Origin: DASRHT01 sp035293765
Lineage (GTDB): Bacteria > Chloroflexota > Ktedonobacteria > Ktedonobacterales > Ktedonobacteraceae
Assembly (NCBI GenBank): GCA_035293765.1
Contig: DATGMF010000079.1
Span: 62,001-126,000, forward strand
Direction: 5' to 3'
Length of the DNA stretch: 64,000 bases
Part shown: positions 44,908 to 52,607 of the stretch, piece after piece
Numbering within the stretch: the stretch's first letter is position 1
Layout: each line of letters begins with the position of its first letter
The notes under the pieces: generated by a model
Database searches by the model: none
Told to the model about the DNA's origin: nothing
The model's input: the letters and a program-made list of their open reading frames with translations, nothing else
Program-made: the position numbers and the translations under genes

Positions 44908-46239
44908 ATGATCATACCGTCTTCTGTCCAGTTGGACCAGTCGGTCATCGCCGCTCTGCTTGAACATGATCCTCTGGTCCAAGATTGCCGCGCCTTCTTC
45001 TCCTTGCTCGATTGGTCCGTCGTTGAGCAGTGGGAAGCTGGCCGCTCCGTTTATTGCGGCACCCACGGCCATCCCGAAACCGCCTACCTCAAAGCCTTTC
45101 TCATCCGCATTCGCGAAGGCTTGAGGTATACCACGCAGCTGCGCTCCTTCTTGCAGCGCCATCCCTTGCTCATCATTGAGTTCGGCTTTCACCTGCATCT
45201 GGATGAGAGCCACCCTTATGGCTTTGACGTCGAGCAAACCCTTCCCAGCCGTCAGTGGTTCTCCCACAAGCTGCGCACCCTCGATCCCGACCTGCTGCAC
45301 GCCCTGCTCTCGGCCACCGTGCGCGATCTGGCCGACGAGATCCCCGGACTCGGCGAGGTCGTCGCCTTCGATGTCACCCATAGTTACGCCTGGGTCAAAG
45401 AAAACAACTGGCGAGCCTACGTGGCTGACCGCTACGACAAAACTCAGATCCTTTCCGGTGATCCTGACTGTCGCTTAGGCGTCAAACGCTCCACCAATCA
45501 AGAGCAAGAGGACGGCAGCACCACCGAGAAAAAAGAGCTCATCTGGGGCTATGGCTCCGGCGTCGCCGCTGCCACCACCCCTGACTACGGCGATGTTGTG
45601 CTGGCTGAATGGACCTTGCCGTTTAACGAAGGCGATGTCACCTATTTTGAACCCCTCTATCAACGCTGCGTCCTGGCCTTAGCGCGGGTCCCCACCCATC
45701 TCACCGCTGATGCCGCCTTCGATGCCTGGTATGTCTACGAACGAGCCGTTCATCATGCAGGCATTGCCGCTGTTCCGCTCAATGCCCATTCGCTGCGAGG
45801 CGGCTCTCGTGATCCTGATGGGGTACCGCGCTGCCGCATGGGCTTACGCATGGTTCCTCGCTTTTTCTTTGCCCACCCCAACGGCTATCGTGCTCAACGC
45901 TTCGGCTCTCCGCTCGTTTTTCCCACTCGCCTTGATCAGCCCTGTGAGTGGCTCAAGCACAATCATGGGCAGGGGTGCCACAAAGATCCCAATTGGGAAG
46001 CTGGTGGGTTGCAACGCGTCCTGCTTGATCGTCGCAGCCCGCTCTACAAGGCCATCTACAATCAGCGCACCAGCTGCGAACGCATCAACAGCCAGGCCAA
46101 AGAACTGGGCATCGAACGACCAAAGGTGCGCAATCGCCAGTCTGTGGCCCACCTCAATACCTTAACCTATCTCATTATTACTGTACGGGTTCTGGATCGA
46201 GCCATATCGATTAATCGGGGACTTCTACATATGAGTTAG
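44908..46239 (+). CDS. DDE transposase of the insertion sequence
   Basis: 443 residues, start ATG 44908 after GAAAGGAG. A helical N-terminal DNA-binding part (KAFLIRIREGLRYTTQLRSF) precedes a DDE catalytic core: Asp in VVAFDVTHSYAW, Asp in HLTADAAFDAWYVY, and Glu in QRTSCERINSQAKELGIERP, the last resembling the Y-(2)-R-(3)-E-type motif of IS4/IS5/IS1182 relatives. The stop lies ten bases into the right TIR region (last residues H-M-S encoded by it). The frame is intact, so the enzyme should be active. Confidence 0.9.
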   Translation: MIIPSSVQLDQSVIAALLEHDPLVQDCRAFFSLLDWSVVEQWEAGRSVYCGTHGHPETAYLKAFLIRIREGLRYTTQLRSFLQRHPLLIIEFGFHLHLDESHPYGFDVEQTLPSRQWFSHKLRTLDPDLLHALLSATVRDLADEIPGLGEVVAFDVTHSYAWVKENNWRAYVADRYDKTQILSGDPDCRLGVKRSTNQEQEDGSTTEKKELIWGYGSGVAAATTPDYGDVVLAEWTLPFNEGDVTYFEPLYQRCVLALARVPTHLTADAAFDAWYVYERAVHHAGIAAVPLNAHSLRGGSRDPDGVPRCRMGLRMVPRFFFAHPNGYRAQRFGSPLVFPTRLDQPCEWLKHNHGQGCHKDPNWEAGGLQRVLLDRRSPLYKAIYNQRTSCERINSQAKELGIERPKVRNRQSVAHLNTLTYLIITVRVLDRAISINRGLLHMS

Positions 46240-46520
46240 TTGCACCCCTCATAGTAGAGGTCGTGGTCATCTGGGGTTTGAGCTTCTACTTTGCCGAATG
46301 CCTCCAAAGCACACTGTATAATAGCTTTACTTCTATAAAGCTGCCCAACAGCGAGCAAATTCTTTATAAGGGAGCTCCTGCCAGTAGCCTTTTCTCCACC
46401 AAAGTTGGCGATCTTTGATACTGCAGCATCATGGCTGTTATCCTTTTTGATGAGACCGATAATCTCTTCAATGACATCGCAAAAGGCATAATTTGCTAAC
46501 TCGTCAGGCGATATATTCAT
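46236..46520 (-). pseudogene. Small gene truncated at its 3' end by the IS
   Basis: Start ATG 46520 follows AGGAGTAAA. The frame codes 94 residues; the last four (E-G-C-N) and the stop are read from the IS terminal repeat. Without the IS and one ATA duplication, the frame runs on from D-H-D-L-Y-Y through 44569-44527 as T-G-V-G-I-V-P-T-I-R-E-R-S-N to a natural TAA, giving about 104 residues. No family recognised; the sequence is helical and acidic (NISPDELANYAFCDVIEEII, LIKNLLAVGQLYRSKAIIQC). Function and whether the truncated product still works are unknown. Between 46521 and 46942 I see nothing further. Confidence 0.8.
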
Positions 46521-46942
46521 TTTACTCCTATTGTTTCCTTGCCAGGCCATAGTAGCGTTGCTTGGCTGTGATAAACTATCAGCTAATTCACCTCTATATG
46601 ACAATAGTAATGTTAGCGTATCCTCTAAGCCTTTTCTATGGCTCTATCGCTCATGTTATGAGACTGATATTAGCATTGTCGTTTGCGATTTGTCAAGTAT
46701 AAATGTCAGAGTATCTACTGGAGTGAAACCCTGATGAAATACGACAAAGCATTTTCTCGATAATAATGAACGTGATAGAAGGGAGCCTGTCGGATTTCCT
46801 GTAGTCAATTCCAATCTGTACCGGACAACACTGAGATAGGAGGTCCTCCACGATTGGAGCCGATTTCGCGGTTTTGCCCTCAGTTTTGCCCTCACCTCTG
46901 CATTTTGTCTGAAAGTGAAAAGAAGGGGGTGCTTATAAAACG

Positions 46943-46978
46943 AACTGGGAAGCCGCTTCACAAGAAGGCTTCCCAGTT
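46943..46978 (-). terminator. Rho-independent terminator of the tRNA-Leu gene
   Basis: AACTGGGAAGCC (46943-46954) pairs perfectly with GGCTTCCCAGTT (46967-46978), 12 pairs with a 12-base loop. Read on the minus strand it lies 10 bases after the tRNA 3' end and is followed by CGTTTTAT. Confidence 0.85.
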
Positions 46979-46988
46979 ATGTTATCTA

Positions 46989-47072
46989 TGCCGAAGGGGG
47001 GACTCGAACCCCCATGCCAGTTAAGGCACAACGCCCTGAACGTTGCGTGTCTACCAATTTCACCACTTCGGC
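46989..47072 (-). tRNA. tRNA-Leu (anticodon CAG)
   Basis: On the minus strand the acceptor arm GCCGAAG pairs with CTTCGGC, discriminator A at 46989. D-arm GTGGTGAAATTGGTAGACAC, anticodon loop TTCAGGG within a CAACG/CGTTG stem, a long variable arm (TGCCTTAACTGGCA) typical of class II tRNAs, and T-arm GGGGGTTCGAGTCCCCC. Anticodon CAG reads CUG. CCA is not encoded. It has a consensus promoter and a hairpin terminator, and its 3' end faces the mobile-element and enediyne region. Confidence 0.97.
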
Positions 47073-47087
47073 TCGTCAGGTGGCTTT

Positions 47088-47116
47088 ATATTACCGCATC
47101 TCTCGCAGCTTGTCAA
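47088..47116 (-). promoter_or_regulatory. Sigma-70 promoter of the tRNA-Leu gene
   Basis: On the minus strand, TTGACA (47111-47116 on +) and TAATAT (47088-47093) are separated by exactly 17 bases, with the predicted start about 8 bases before the mature tRNA 5' end. Confidence 0.85.
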
Positions 47117-47171
47117 TAGGGTATCTACGATTTTCGGGCTGCTCATCGCCTCTTTTTGAACTCTTCTTCCG

Positions 47172-47180
47172 TGTTATAAT
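47172..47180 (+). promoter_or_regulatory. Extended -10 promoter upstream of the Ppx-CHAD gene
   Basis: TGTTATAAT is a perfect extended -10 element (TGnTATAAT). A TTGAAC lies only 13 bases upstream, too near for a normal -35. The start would be near 47187, leaving a leader of about 120 bases. Confidence 0.5.
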
Positions 47181-47307
47181 TACGCTGTGATAATGTTCAG
47201 AAGCGGTTTTTGACATTGCAGCTAGAACTTTTGCGATGAGTATGCCCGTGAAGCCGATGCTTTAACTTCTAGCTTCTGTTCGATCTTTTAGTAATGTGGA
47301 GCTCTTC

Positions 47308-48783
47308 ATGCAAGATCAGGACTCACCCGTCTGTGCAGCTATCGATATCGGTAGCAATACAATCCATGTCGTCATAGCCCGATGCCTGCCCACTGCGCTG
47401 GATATTCTAGATGACCAGCAGGAAATGGTGCGTATCGGTGAGAGCGTGACGGCGACCGGCGCAATTTCTCCGCAAAAACACGATACCACAATCTCTGTCC
47501 TGCATAACTATAAAGCTCTGGCCGAACAACATTCCGCTCAACATATTTTTGTCGTAGCTACCGAGGCGATCCGACAGGCGACTAATCGCGACGATTTTCT
47601 TGCTGCTGTGCGCAGAGAGACCGGCCTGGAGGTACACCTTGTTGAGGGGGACGTTGAGGCCACCCTGACGTTCCACGGCGCGACATATGTGTTTCATGAT
47701 GAGCCCCACCCTCCAGCTCACATCGGTGTGATGGATCTCGGCGGCGGCAGCACAGAACTGGTGACGGCCAGAGATATGCAGATCATCTGGCGCACTTCCG
47801 TTCCCGTTGGCTCAGGTTGGCTGCATGACCGCTACCTCCATTCAGAGCCGCCGTCATATGATGATGTAGAGGTGGCTCACACTTTCTTGCGCACCTATTT
47901 TCAAAATATGCGTATAAAATATGCTCCTCCTGCTCTGGTTGTTACCGGAGGGAGCGCGAATTCGCTCTTTCAACTGGCCCACGAAGCTTTCGGCGTACAT
48001 GAGTTGCGTCGGTCTTTGACCTTGCACGATGTTATCGGTTGCCTGGGCCTGCTGCAAACCCTCCCTCCTGATGAAATTGCTTCACGATATCACGTCCATG
48101 CCGCACGCGCTCCTATTCTTCCCGCCGGAGCTTTGATCATTCTCGCTGCAATGGAGCGGCTCCGTCTGGATGAGATCCGAGTAAGCCCTTATGGTATTCG
48201 CGAAGGCATGCTGCTTGCCTATAGTCATTATGGCGATCAGTGGTTGGAGCAGGTAACGCGGCAATCTATCCACATTCAACAGGGCAACATGATCTCGGAT
48301 CAACTGGCGAACGAAGTAGATGTGCAGGATGAGACGTTTGGCGAGTCGGGGCAGCGCATGTTGCAGGAACGTGCTGAAAAGATGGTGAGCTGGCGCGATG
48401 AGGTGTTGAAGCACGAGGATGTCGAAGCGGTCCATAAAATGCGCGTGGCCTCGCGCCGCCTGCGTGCTGTGCTGGATGCCTATGAGTCGATCTGTGAGCC
48501 TGGACGATTTAAAAAAGTCTATCAGCGGGTGAAAAAACTGGCGAACATTCTGGGACAGGCCCGCGATACCGATGTGATGATCCAGAATCTTCAAGCGCAA
48601 CTTGCGAAAGCGTCAAATGAGGAGCAGATTGGTATGCAATGGCTCATCGAGCGCCTGAGTGTCTATCGTCAGGCTCATCAGGAGAGATTGGAGGCGGCCC
48701 TGAAACAGCTTGATAAGGATAAGTTCCCGCAGCAGGTTGTGTCCTGTCTGCCTAAAGGAGAAAGGCGGCATGGCAAAGGCTAA
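47308..48783 (+). CDS. ppx: Ppx/GppA phosphatase fused to a CHAD domain
   Basis: 491 residues from ATG 47308 (GTG 47296 lies within its ribosome site). N-terminal exopolyphosphatase/pppGpp phosphatase domain: AAIDIGSNTIHVVIARC (phosphate 1), VATEAIRQATNRDDFL, VMDLGGGSTELVTA (phosphate 2) and SPYGIREGMLLAY. Residues about 365-485 start a CHAD domain: VEAVHKMRVASRRLRAVLDA and LANILGQARDTDVMIQ, with its conserved basic and His residues, which bind polyphosphate. The CHAD domain appears to continue in the next gene, suggesting that a longer ancestral CHAD region was split. Acts on polyphosphate in the cytosol. Confidence 0.92.
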   Translation: MQDQDSPVCAAIDIGSNTIHVVIARCLPTALDILDDQQEMVRIGESVTATGAISPQKHDTTISVLHNYKALAEQHSAQHIFVVATEAIRQATNRDDFLAAVRRETGLEVHLVEGDVEATLTFHGATYVFHDEPHPPAHIGVMDLGGGSTELVTARDMQIIWRTSVPVGSGWLHDRYLHSEPPSYDDVEVAHTFLRTYFQNMRIKYAPPALVVTGGSANSLFQLAHEAFGVHELRRSLTLHDVIGCLGLLQTLPPDEIASRYHVHAARAPILPAGALIILAAMERLRLDEIRVSPYGIREGMLLAYSHYGDQWLEQVTRQSIHIQQGNMISDQLANEVDVQDETFGESGQRMLQERAEKMVSWRDEVLKHEDVEAVHKMRVASRRLRAVLDAYESICEPGRFKKVYQRVKKLANILGQARDTDVMIQNLQAQLAKASNEEQIGMQWLIERLSVYRQAHQERLEAALKQLDKDKFPQQVVSCLPKGERRHGKG

Positions 48784-49351
48784 ACCGATTGGGAAACTCA
48801 ATGCCCAGGCTCCCACCGGCGTGAATGCGCGTACCATCGCGCGCACACGGCTGGAGGAGATGTATAGCTGGGAGGCGTACGTCGATAATCCATACCGTGT
48901 GCGTGAACTGCACAATTTGCGCATTGCGGCTAAACGCTTGCGCTATACCCTGGAAATATTTCAAGCGGCGCTACCCGAAGCAATCGCTCCCATCATCAAA
49001 GAGGTGGAGCAGATTCAGGAGGAACTCGGAGCATTGCACGATAGCGATGTTTTGATCGCGCTTTTACGCTTGTGCCTGGGGAGCCAGGATAGCGGTACCG
49101 GCTACGAGCAGGCGCTGATGAAGGCGACCCATCGTAAAGGCAAAGGACGCTTTGCGCTCAATCCCGCGTTAGTAGCCTACCTGATCGATCCCTCGGCTGC
49201 CCCTACGGCGGAGCAGCGGCGCGGACTGGAACAACTGCTGCTCAGCTCAGAGGGTCACCGAGAGGCGCAATATAGCGCATTCCGTCGTCACTGGTCGCAG
49301 CTTCAGTCCCGAAACTTTCGACAGGAAATTCTTGATCTATTACATGCTTAA
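48770..49351 (+). CDS. CHAD-domain protein (polyphosphate binding)
   Basis: 193 residues from ATG 48770, after AAAGGAGAAAGGCGGC, overlapping the preceding gene by 14 bases. VRELHNLRIAAKRLRYTLEI is the second HxxR...R..RY CHAD repeat; IIKEVEQIQEELGALHDSDV resembles the LGxxxD half. The first CHAD half is at the end of the upstream Ppx protein, so the two proteins together look like one CHAD domain divided between two chains. CHAD proteins bind polyphosphate granules and often sit beside polyphosphate enzymes. Confidence 0.88.
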   Translation: MAKAKPIGKLNAQAPTGVNARTIARTRLEEMYSWEAYVDNPYRVRELHNLRIAAKRLRYTLEIFQAALPEAIAPIIKEVEQIQEELGALHDSDVLIALLRLCLGSQDSGTGYEQALMKATHRKGKGRFALNPALVAYLIDPSAAPTAEQRRGLEQLLLSSEGHREAQYSAFRRHWSQLQSRNFRQEILDLLHA

Positions 49352-49396
49352 TGGATAAGAGCAACATCTTTTCATTGTTCTCATCCGTACTTATAG

Positions 49397-49460
49397 TAGG
49401 GGCAACTCCTCCCACGATGAATCGGGGAGCTACAGCTCGGGGAGCTACCGGTTGCCCATC
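49397..49460. repeat. Short tandem repeat inside a GGGCAAC/GTTGCCC inverted repeat
   Basis: TCGGGGAGCTAC occurs at 49422-49433 and 49437-49448 (period 15), enclosed by GGGCAAC (from about 49399) and GTTGCCC (about 49451-49457). It fills most of the 147-base gap between the CHAD and HD genes and looks like a dispersed small palindromic repeat. Confidence 0.4.
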
Positions 49461-49498
49461 CAGGCAGAAAACAGCGGCGATACAGGAGGGACCTGCAA

Positions 49499-50140
49499 AT
49501 GACGGTATTAGATTCAGTGGAGGAATTGCCCTGGTGGAAACAGGCCAGGCCAACGCAGGAAGAACTGCACTTGAGCGGCGGCTTGCAAGTGGAAGATTGG
49601 CCTCATGCTCGCCATGTCGTGTATCTCTCAACGCAACTGTTCGATGCAACGCGTCCTCTGCATCATCTGGATGAGCGAGCTCTATTTTTACTGCAAAGAG
49701 CTGCCCTCCTGCACAATACAGGGATGATGATTGAGGCGCGCCGCCATCATAAACATTCGTTTCGTTTGATTAAAGAGACGCAATTGCCGGATCTCTCAGA
49801 TAAAGAGCGCCATGAAGTTGCCTGCATTGCTCGCTATCATCGCCGAGCCCTCCCCAGCAAAGATCACGACGAGTTTGTAGTCCTGAGCAGGTTGGCTCGT
49901 AAGCGTGTTTCGCTCCTCGCCTCCCTGCTTCGTATCGCGGATGCCCTCGATTATAGCCACGATGGCCGAGTGCAGCGCCTTGCCGCCGCTCCCTCTCTTT
50001 GTGACGAACAGGTCTGGACCATCGATCTCTGGGTGCGTCCACTGGCGGATCTTGACGAAGAGATGGCGCATGCTTACGAGAAGGCCGATCTTTTCGAGAG
50101 AGTGTTTGACCGTAAATTGCGCCTGGCTATTCCAGATTAG
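49499..50140 (+). CDS. HD-domain-like protein with a degenerate HD motif (Ppx C-terminal type)
   Basis: 213 residues from ATG 49499, 8 bases after AGGAGGG. It matches the C-terminal HD domain of exopolyphosphatases: HARHVVYLSTQLFDATRPLH, LLQRAALLHNTGMMIEARRH, HHKHSFRLIKETQLPDLSDK, CIARYHRRALPSKDH, and LLASLLRIADALDYSHDGRV. The hallmark LLHDxG reads LLHNTG, so the metal-coordinating Asp is Asn and catalysis is doubtful; His residues before and after are kept. It completes a polyphosphate-related set with Ppx-CHAD and CHAD, as though one large Ppx enzyme had been divided into separate genes. Its stop overlaps the convergent VOC gene by four bases. Confidence 0.85.
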   Translation: MTVLDSVEELPWWKQARPTQEELHLSGGLQVEDWPHARHVVYLSTQLFDATRPLHHLDERALFLLQRAALLHNTGMMIEARRHHKHSFRLIKETQLPDLSDKERHEVACIARYHRRALPSKDHDEFVVLSRLARKRVSLLASLLRIADALDYSHDGRVQRLAAAPSLCDEQVWTIDLWVRPLADLDEEMAHAYEKADLFERVFDRKLRLAIPD

Positions 50141-51048
50141 AAATTTTTCTCTTCTCGCAATGCTATTACTGCTCCATTTGCCTCGTGTGGGTCAATCCAG
50201 AGGATAGAACATGGCTCGTTGCAGGTGTATTTGATGCTATGCTCATCTAGATAGCGCCGGGCGATGGCAAGGTTTTCTACAGCTATAGTCATACGATAAA
50301 GGCTCTCCCCAAATTGTTGGAGATGTTGCGTGAGTGCTCCTGATGCTGTTGTTTCAGTTGCGTCATTGCTGCCGGCAGGCGTTGCCAACTCAAAGCTCTG
50401 CCCGCTCTCGTTGAGACGGAATGAGATCAGCCTGGCGGACCAGCCTTCGCTCTCTCCTGAAAATTGTTTGGATGGTTGCAGCCCATAGATGCGCTGGAAA
50501 CGCTGTGTGGCCTCGTCCAGATTCTCTACAGCGATGGTTGTGCCGAGTATTTTTGTGGCTCCCAGTGGATGGCTGGGAGGTGTCGTCCAGCCCGCAAGGC
50601 GCCTCCTTCGCTCTTCGCCAACGCTATCGTGCTGGATGATAAACGGGTAATGTTGTGTGAGATCGGGCCGCTCTATATCGGCTCGTGTCCAGGCCCGAGA
50701 GCGTCCATCCGCACTTCTTAACTCTCCAGCCTTTGGCCCTAATAGCGTATTTCCTCTCGCAACAATAGCTGCGCTATCAGCATAAATATCGTTGGAGGCC
50801 AGCACGAAATTCAGATAGCCTTCTCCCTTTGCCAATCGTGCCAGCATGCTCTGCTGCGCCTCGTCGGGAGCGCGTACCGCGATCAGTTCAATATAGGTAT
50901 CCCCTATCACAATGATGCGGTTGGCTGTTCCGCCGGATGGATGGATGCCGCCGCCGCTCACTGCCAAGCCTAACTTCTGATCAAAAGTATTTGTCGCCTG
51001 TGCTAAATCACGCACGCCAATAATAATATGATCAAGTGCCGTTAGCAT
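50137..51048 (-). CDS. VOC (glyoxalase/dioxygenase-fold) protein with two domains
   Basis: 303 residues from ATG 51048 after GGAGAGCAATACA. The N-terminal half resembles the Glyoxalase-like domain: ALDHIIIGVRDLAQATNTFD, GIHPSGGTANRIIVIGDTYI, and ELIAVRAPDEAQ. The second half begins GTTIAVENLDEATQRFQRIY and has SFELATPAG and MTIAVENLAIARRYLDEHSI. Metal ligands typical of VOC enzymes (His in HIIIG, Glu in YIELI) are visible in the first half. Substrate unknown; such proteins also act as antibiotic-binding proteins. Transcribed alone between the HD gene and secF. Confidence 0.87.
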   Translation of the reverse strand: MLTALDHIIIGVRDLAQATNTFDQKLGLAVSGGGIHPSGGTANRIIVIGDTYIELIAVRAPDEAQQSMLARLAKGEGYLNFVLASNDIYADSAAIVARGNTLLGPKAGELRSADGRSRAWTRADIERPDLTQHYPFIIQHDSVGEERRRRLAGWTTPPSHPLGATKILGTTIAVENLDEATQRFQRIYGLQPSKQFSGESEGWSARLISFRLNESGQSFELATPAGSNDATETTASGALTQHLQQFGESLYRMTIAVENLAIARRYLDEHSIKYTCNEPCSILWIDPHEANGAVIALREEKNF

Positions 51049-51131
51049 TGTATTGCTCTCCTTTAACTAAAAATAGAGGGCCAGGAAAATCATCCTGACC
51101 CCCTAGAACGTGTATATCTGCGACTGCGTTG

Positions 51132-52598
51132 TTATCCTCGTGAGCGTGCCAGCTCGCGTTCACGCTTCTCAGTGATGCGCCGTTCGCCTCCGCGCTCGTA
51201 ACGATCATTGCTGAAACGTCCAAGCCCGAGCTCGCCCTTCTCCCAGATTACCAGCAGCATACTGGCGTTGAAGATCGAGGAGTAGGTGCCGCTGAAGATA
51301 CCGATCAGGAGCGTCAGTGTGAACGTGCGTACGCTATCGCCGCCGAAGAGGGTGAGCGCGCTCAGCGTGAAAAGCACGGTGAGCGAAGTATTCAGCGAAC
51401 GAGCCATTGTTTGTACAAGGCTGGCATTCACCACCTCTTCAAAGGTCTCACTGGTGCGCCGGTGTAGATTCTCGCGGATACGGTCGAAGACGACGATAGT
51501 ATCGTGGACCGAGAAACCGACCACGGTGAGCAGGGCTGTGATGAACAGGGCGTCGATGCGAATATCGAACAGCTTGCCCAGGATCGAGAAAATGCCCAGC
51601 ACCACCAACACGTCGTGCAACATGGCGATGATCGCGCAAGCGCCATAGCGCCACGCCTTAGGAATCTTGCGGAACGAGAACCAGATATAGAGCAGGATGA
51701 AGGCCGAGGCCGCTATTACCGCTAATATCGCGTTGCGTGTCGTATCGGACGCGACCGAAGGGCCAACTTCCGAGTTGCTGATTTGCTGCATCAGCGGACC
51801 ACCCGCATTGATGATGGTTGCCTGGAGCTTAGGTACATCAACCGTGCCCCCGGTGATCTTGACAATGGTGCGTGTGTTAATGGTGACCGTCTGGGTGGTT
51901 GTTCCCTGGAGTATCTGATCAACCTTCACCGGGATAGTGGAGGGGTTGTTGTTGTTGGCGGGCGTCGGCGTCGCGACTGGCGTGCCGGTTGCTTTAGCTG
52001 TAGGTTGCGCCGTCGCTGTTGCAGCCGGTGTACTGGTTGCTTTCGCCGTTGGTTGTGCCGTCGCGCTGGCGGTTGGCGCAGCTGTTGGCGTTGGCGCTGT
52101 AACGGCTGTGTCTGACGGCGGCCCCTTCGTCGGATCGCTGGTGTTTGGCAGCTTGTTCAGCAGATTTTGGATGTCGCTTACCTTAGGGGCGTTTTTAAAG
52201 CCTACGATGAGAACCTGCGTAAATGTTTTATTGCCACCTAATGGAATAGTGGTGAAGGTGACAGTTGTTTCAGGATACTTGCCTTTGATTGTATTCTGGA
52301 TACTGCTCTGAACGTTCGTATCGATCTGGGTATTGAGTCGTACCCAGACGCTTTTGTTTGCTGCGAGCGTTTTGTCATCGCCTGGAACGATCTGCAGGTC
52401 TTCTAGCTTGAGCGGTTTGAGCCAGTTAGTGATCTGGGCTGTGGTAACGCTTTGTTGCGGGCGGAGCTCAACTTGAGAGCCGCCCGCAAAGTCGATACCG
52501 ACGTTCAACCCGTTGATGAGCAGCGAGATCGCGCCCGGCACAATGACGATCAGCGAGATGATCAGGAATACATAGCGATATTTTACGAGATTGAACAC
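51132..52598 (-). CDS. secF: Protein-export membrane protein SecF with a low-complexity insert
   Basis: 488 residues, longer than the usual ~300. Start GTG 52598 is 5 bases after AGGAGG. SecF marks: VGIDFAGGSQVELR near 33-46, and the six-helix export core with FSVHDTIVVFDRIRENLHRR and NTSLTVLFTLSALTLFGGD. Between the extracytoplasmic P1 part and the core lies an insert (about residues 155-215) of Thr/Ala/Pro repeats (ATAQPTAKATSTPAATATAQ then PTAKATGTPVA) and Asn-rich residues. The insert occurs twice as an AQPTAKAT-GTP unit and should be a flexible, possibly glycosylated, outside linker. Downstream of secD, 9 bases apart, as in other bacteria. Confidence 0.95.
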   Translation of the reverse strand: MFNLVKYRYVFLIISLIVIVPGAISLLINGLNVGIDFAGGSQVELRPQQSVTTAQITNWLKPLKLEDLQIVPGDDKTLAANKSVWVRLNTQIDTNVQSSIQNTIKGKYPETTVTFTTIPLGGNKTFTQVLIVGFKNAPKVSDIQNLLNKLPNTSDPTKGPPSDTAVTAPTPTAAPTASATAQPTAKATSTPAATATAQPTAKATGTPVATPTPANNNNPSTIPVKVDQILQGTTTQTVTINTRTIVKITGGTVDVPKLQATIINAGGPLMQQISNSEVGPSVASDTTRNAILAVIAASAFILLYIWFSFRKIPKAWRYGACAIIAMLHDVLVVLGIFSILGKLFDIRIDALFITALLTVVGFSVHDTIVVFDRIRENLHRRTSETFEEVVNASLVQTMARSLNTSLTVLFTLSALTLFGGDSVRTFTLTLLIGIFSGTYSSIFNASMLLVIWEKGELGLGRFSNDRYERGGERRITEKRERELARSRG

Positions 52599-52607
52599 GA
52601 TATCCTC

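Larger units (their letters stand above)
44570..46250. mobile_element. Intact 1681-bp insertion sequence with 21-bp TIRs and 3-bp target duplication
   Basis: The left end GAGGGGTGCAACTAACTCAT plus A (44570-44590) is the exact inverse of the right end at 46230-46250. Direct ATA flanks each side (44567-44569 and 46251-46253). Removing the element and one ATA rejoins the small gene at 46236-46520 in frame, which confirms both ends and the 3-bp duplication. The single transposase gene is complete. The left 340 bases before the transposase carry extra copies of the TIR core (next entry). The perfect TIRs and uninterrupted gene point to a recent insertion. Family assignment beyond DDE transposase is not made. 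Confidence 0.93.

Noticed and set aside
44758..45381. 207-codon minus-strand frame inside the insertion sequence
   Set aside because: It overlaps the well-supported transposase and has no similarity; some IS encode antisense frames but nothing supports it here.
46656..46961. 101-codon minus-strand frame between the truncated gene and the tRNA
   Set aside because: No ribosome site or similarity; it runs into the tRNA terminator hairpin.
51937..52311. Ala/Val/Gly-rich + strand frame opposite secF
   Set aside because: It is the reverse reading of the low-complexity Thr/Ala/Pro linker; membrane-like appearance is an artefact of composition.
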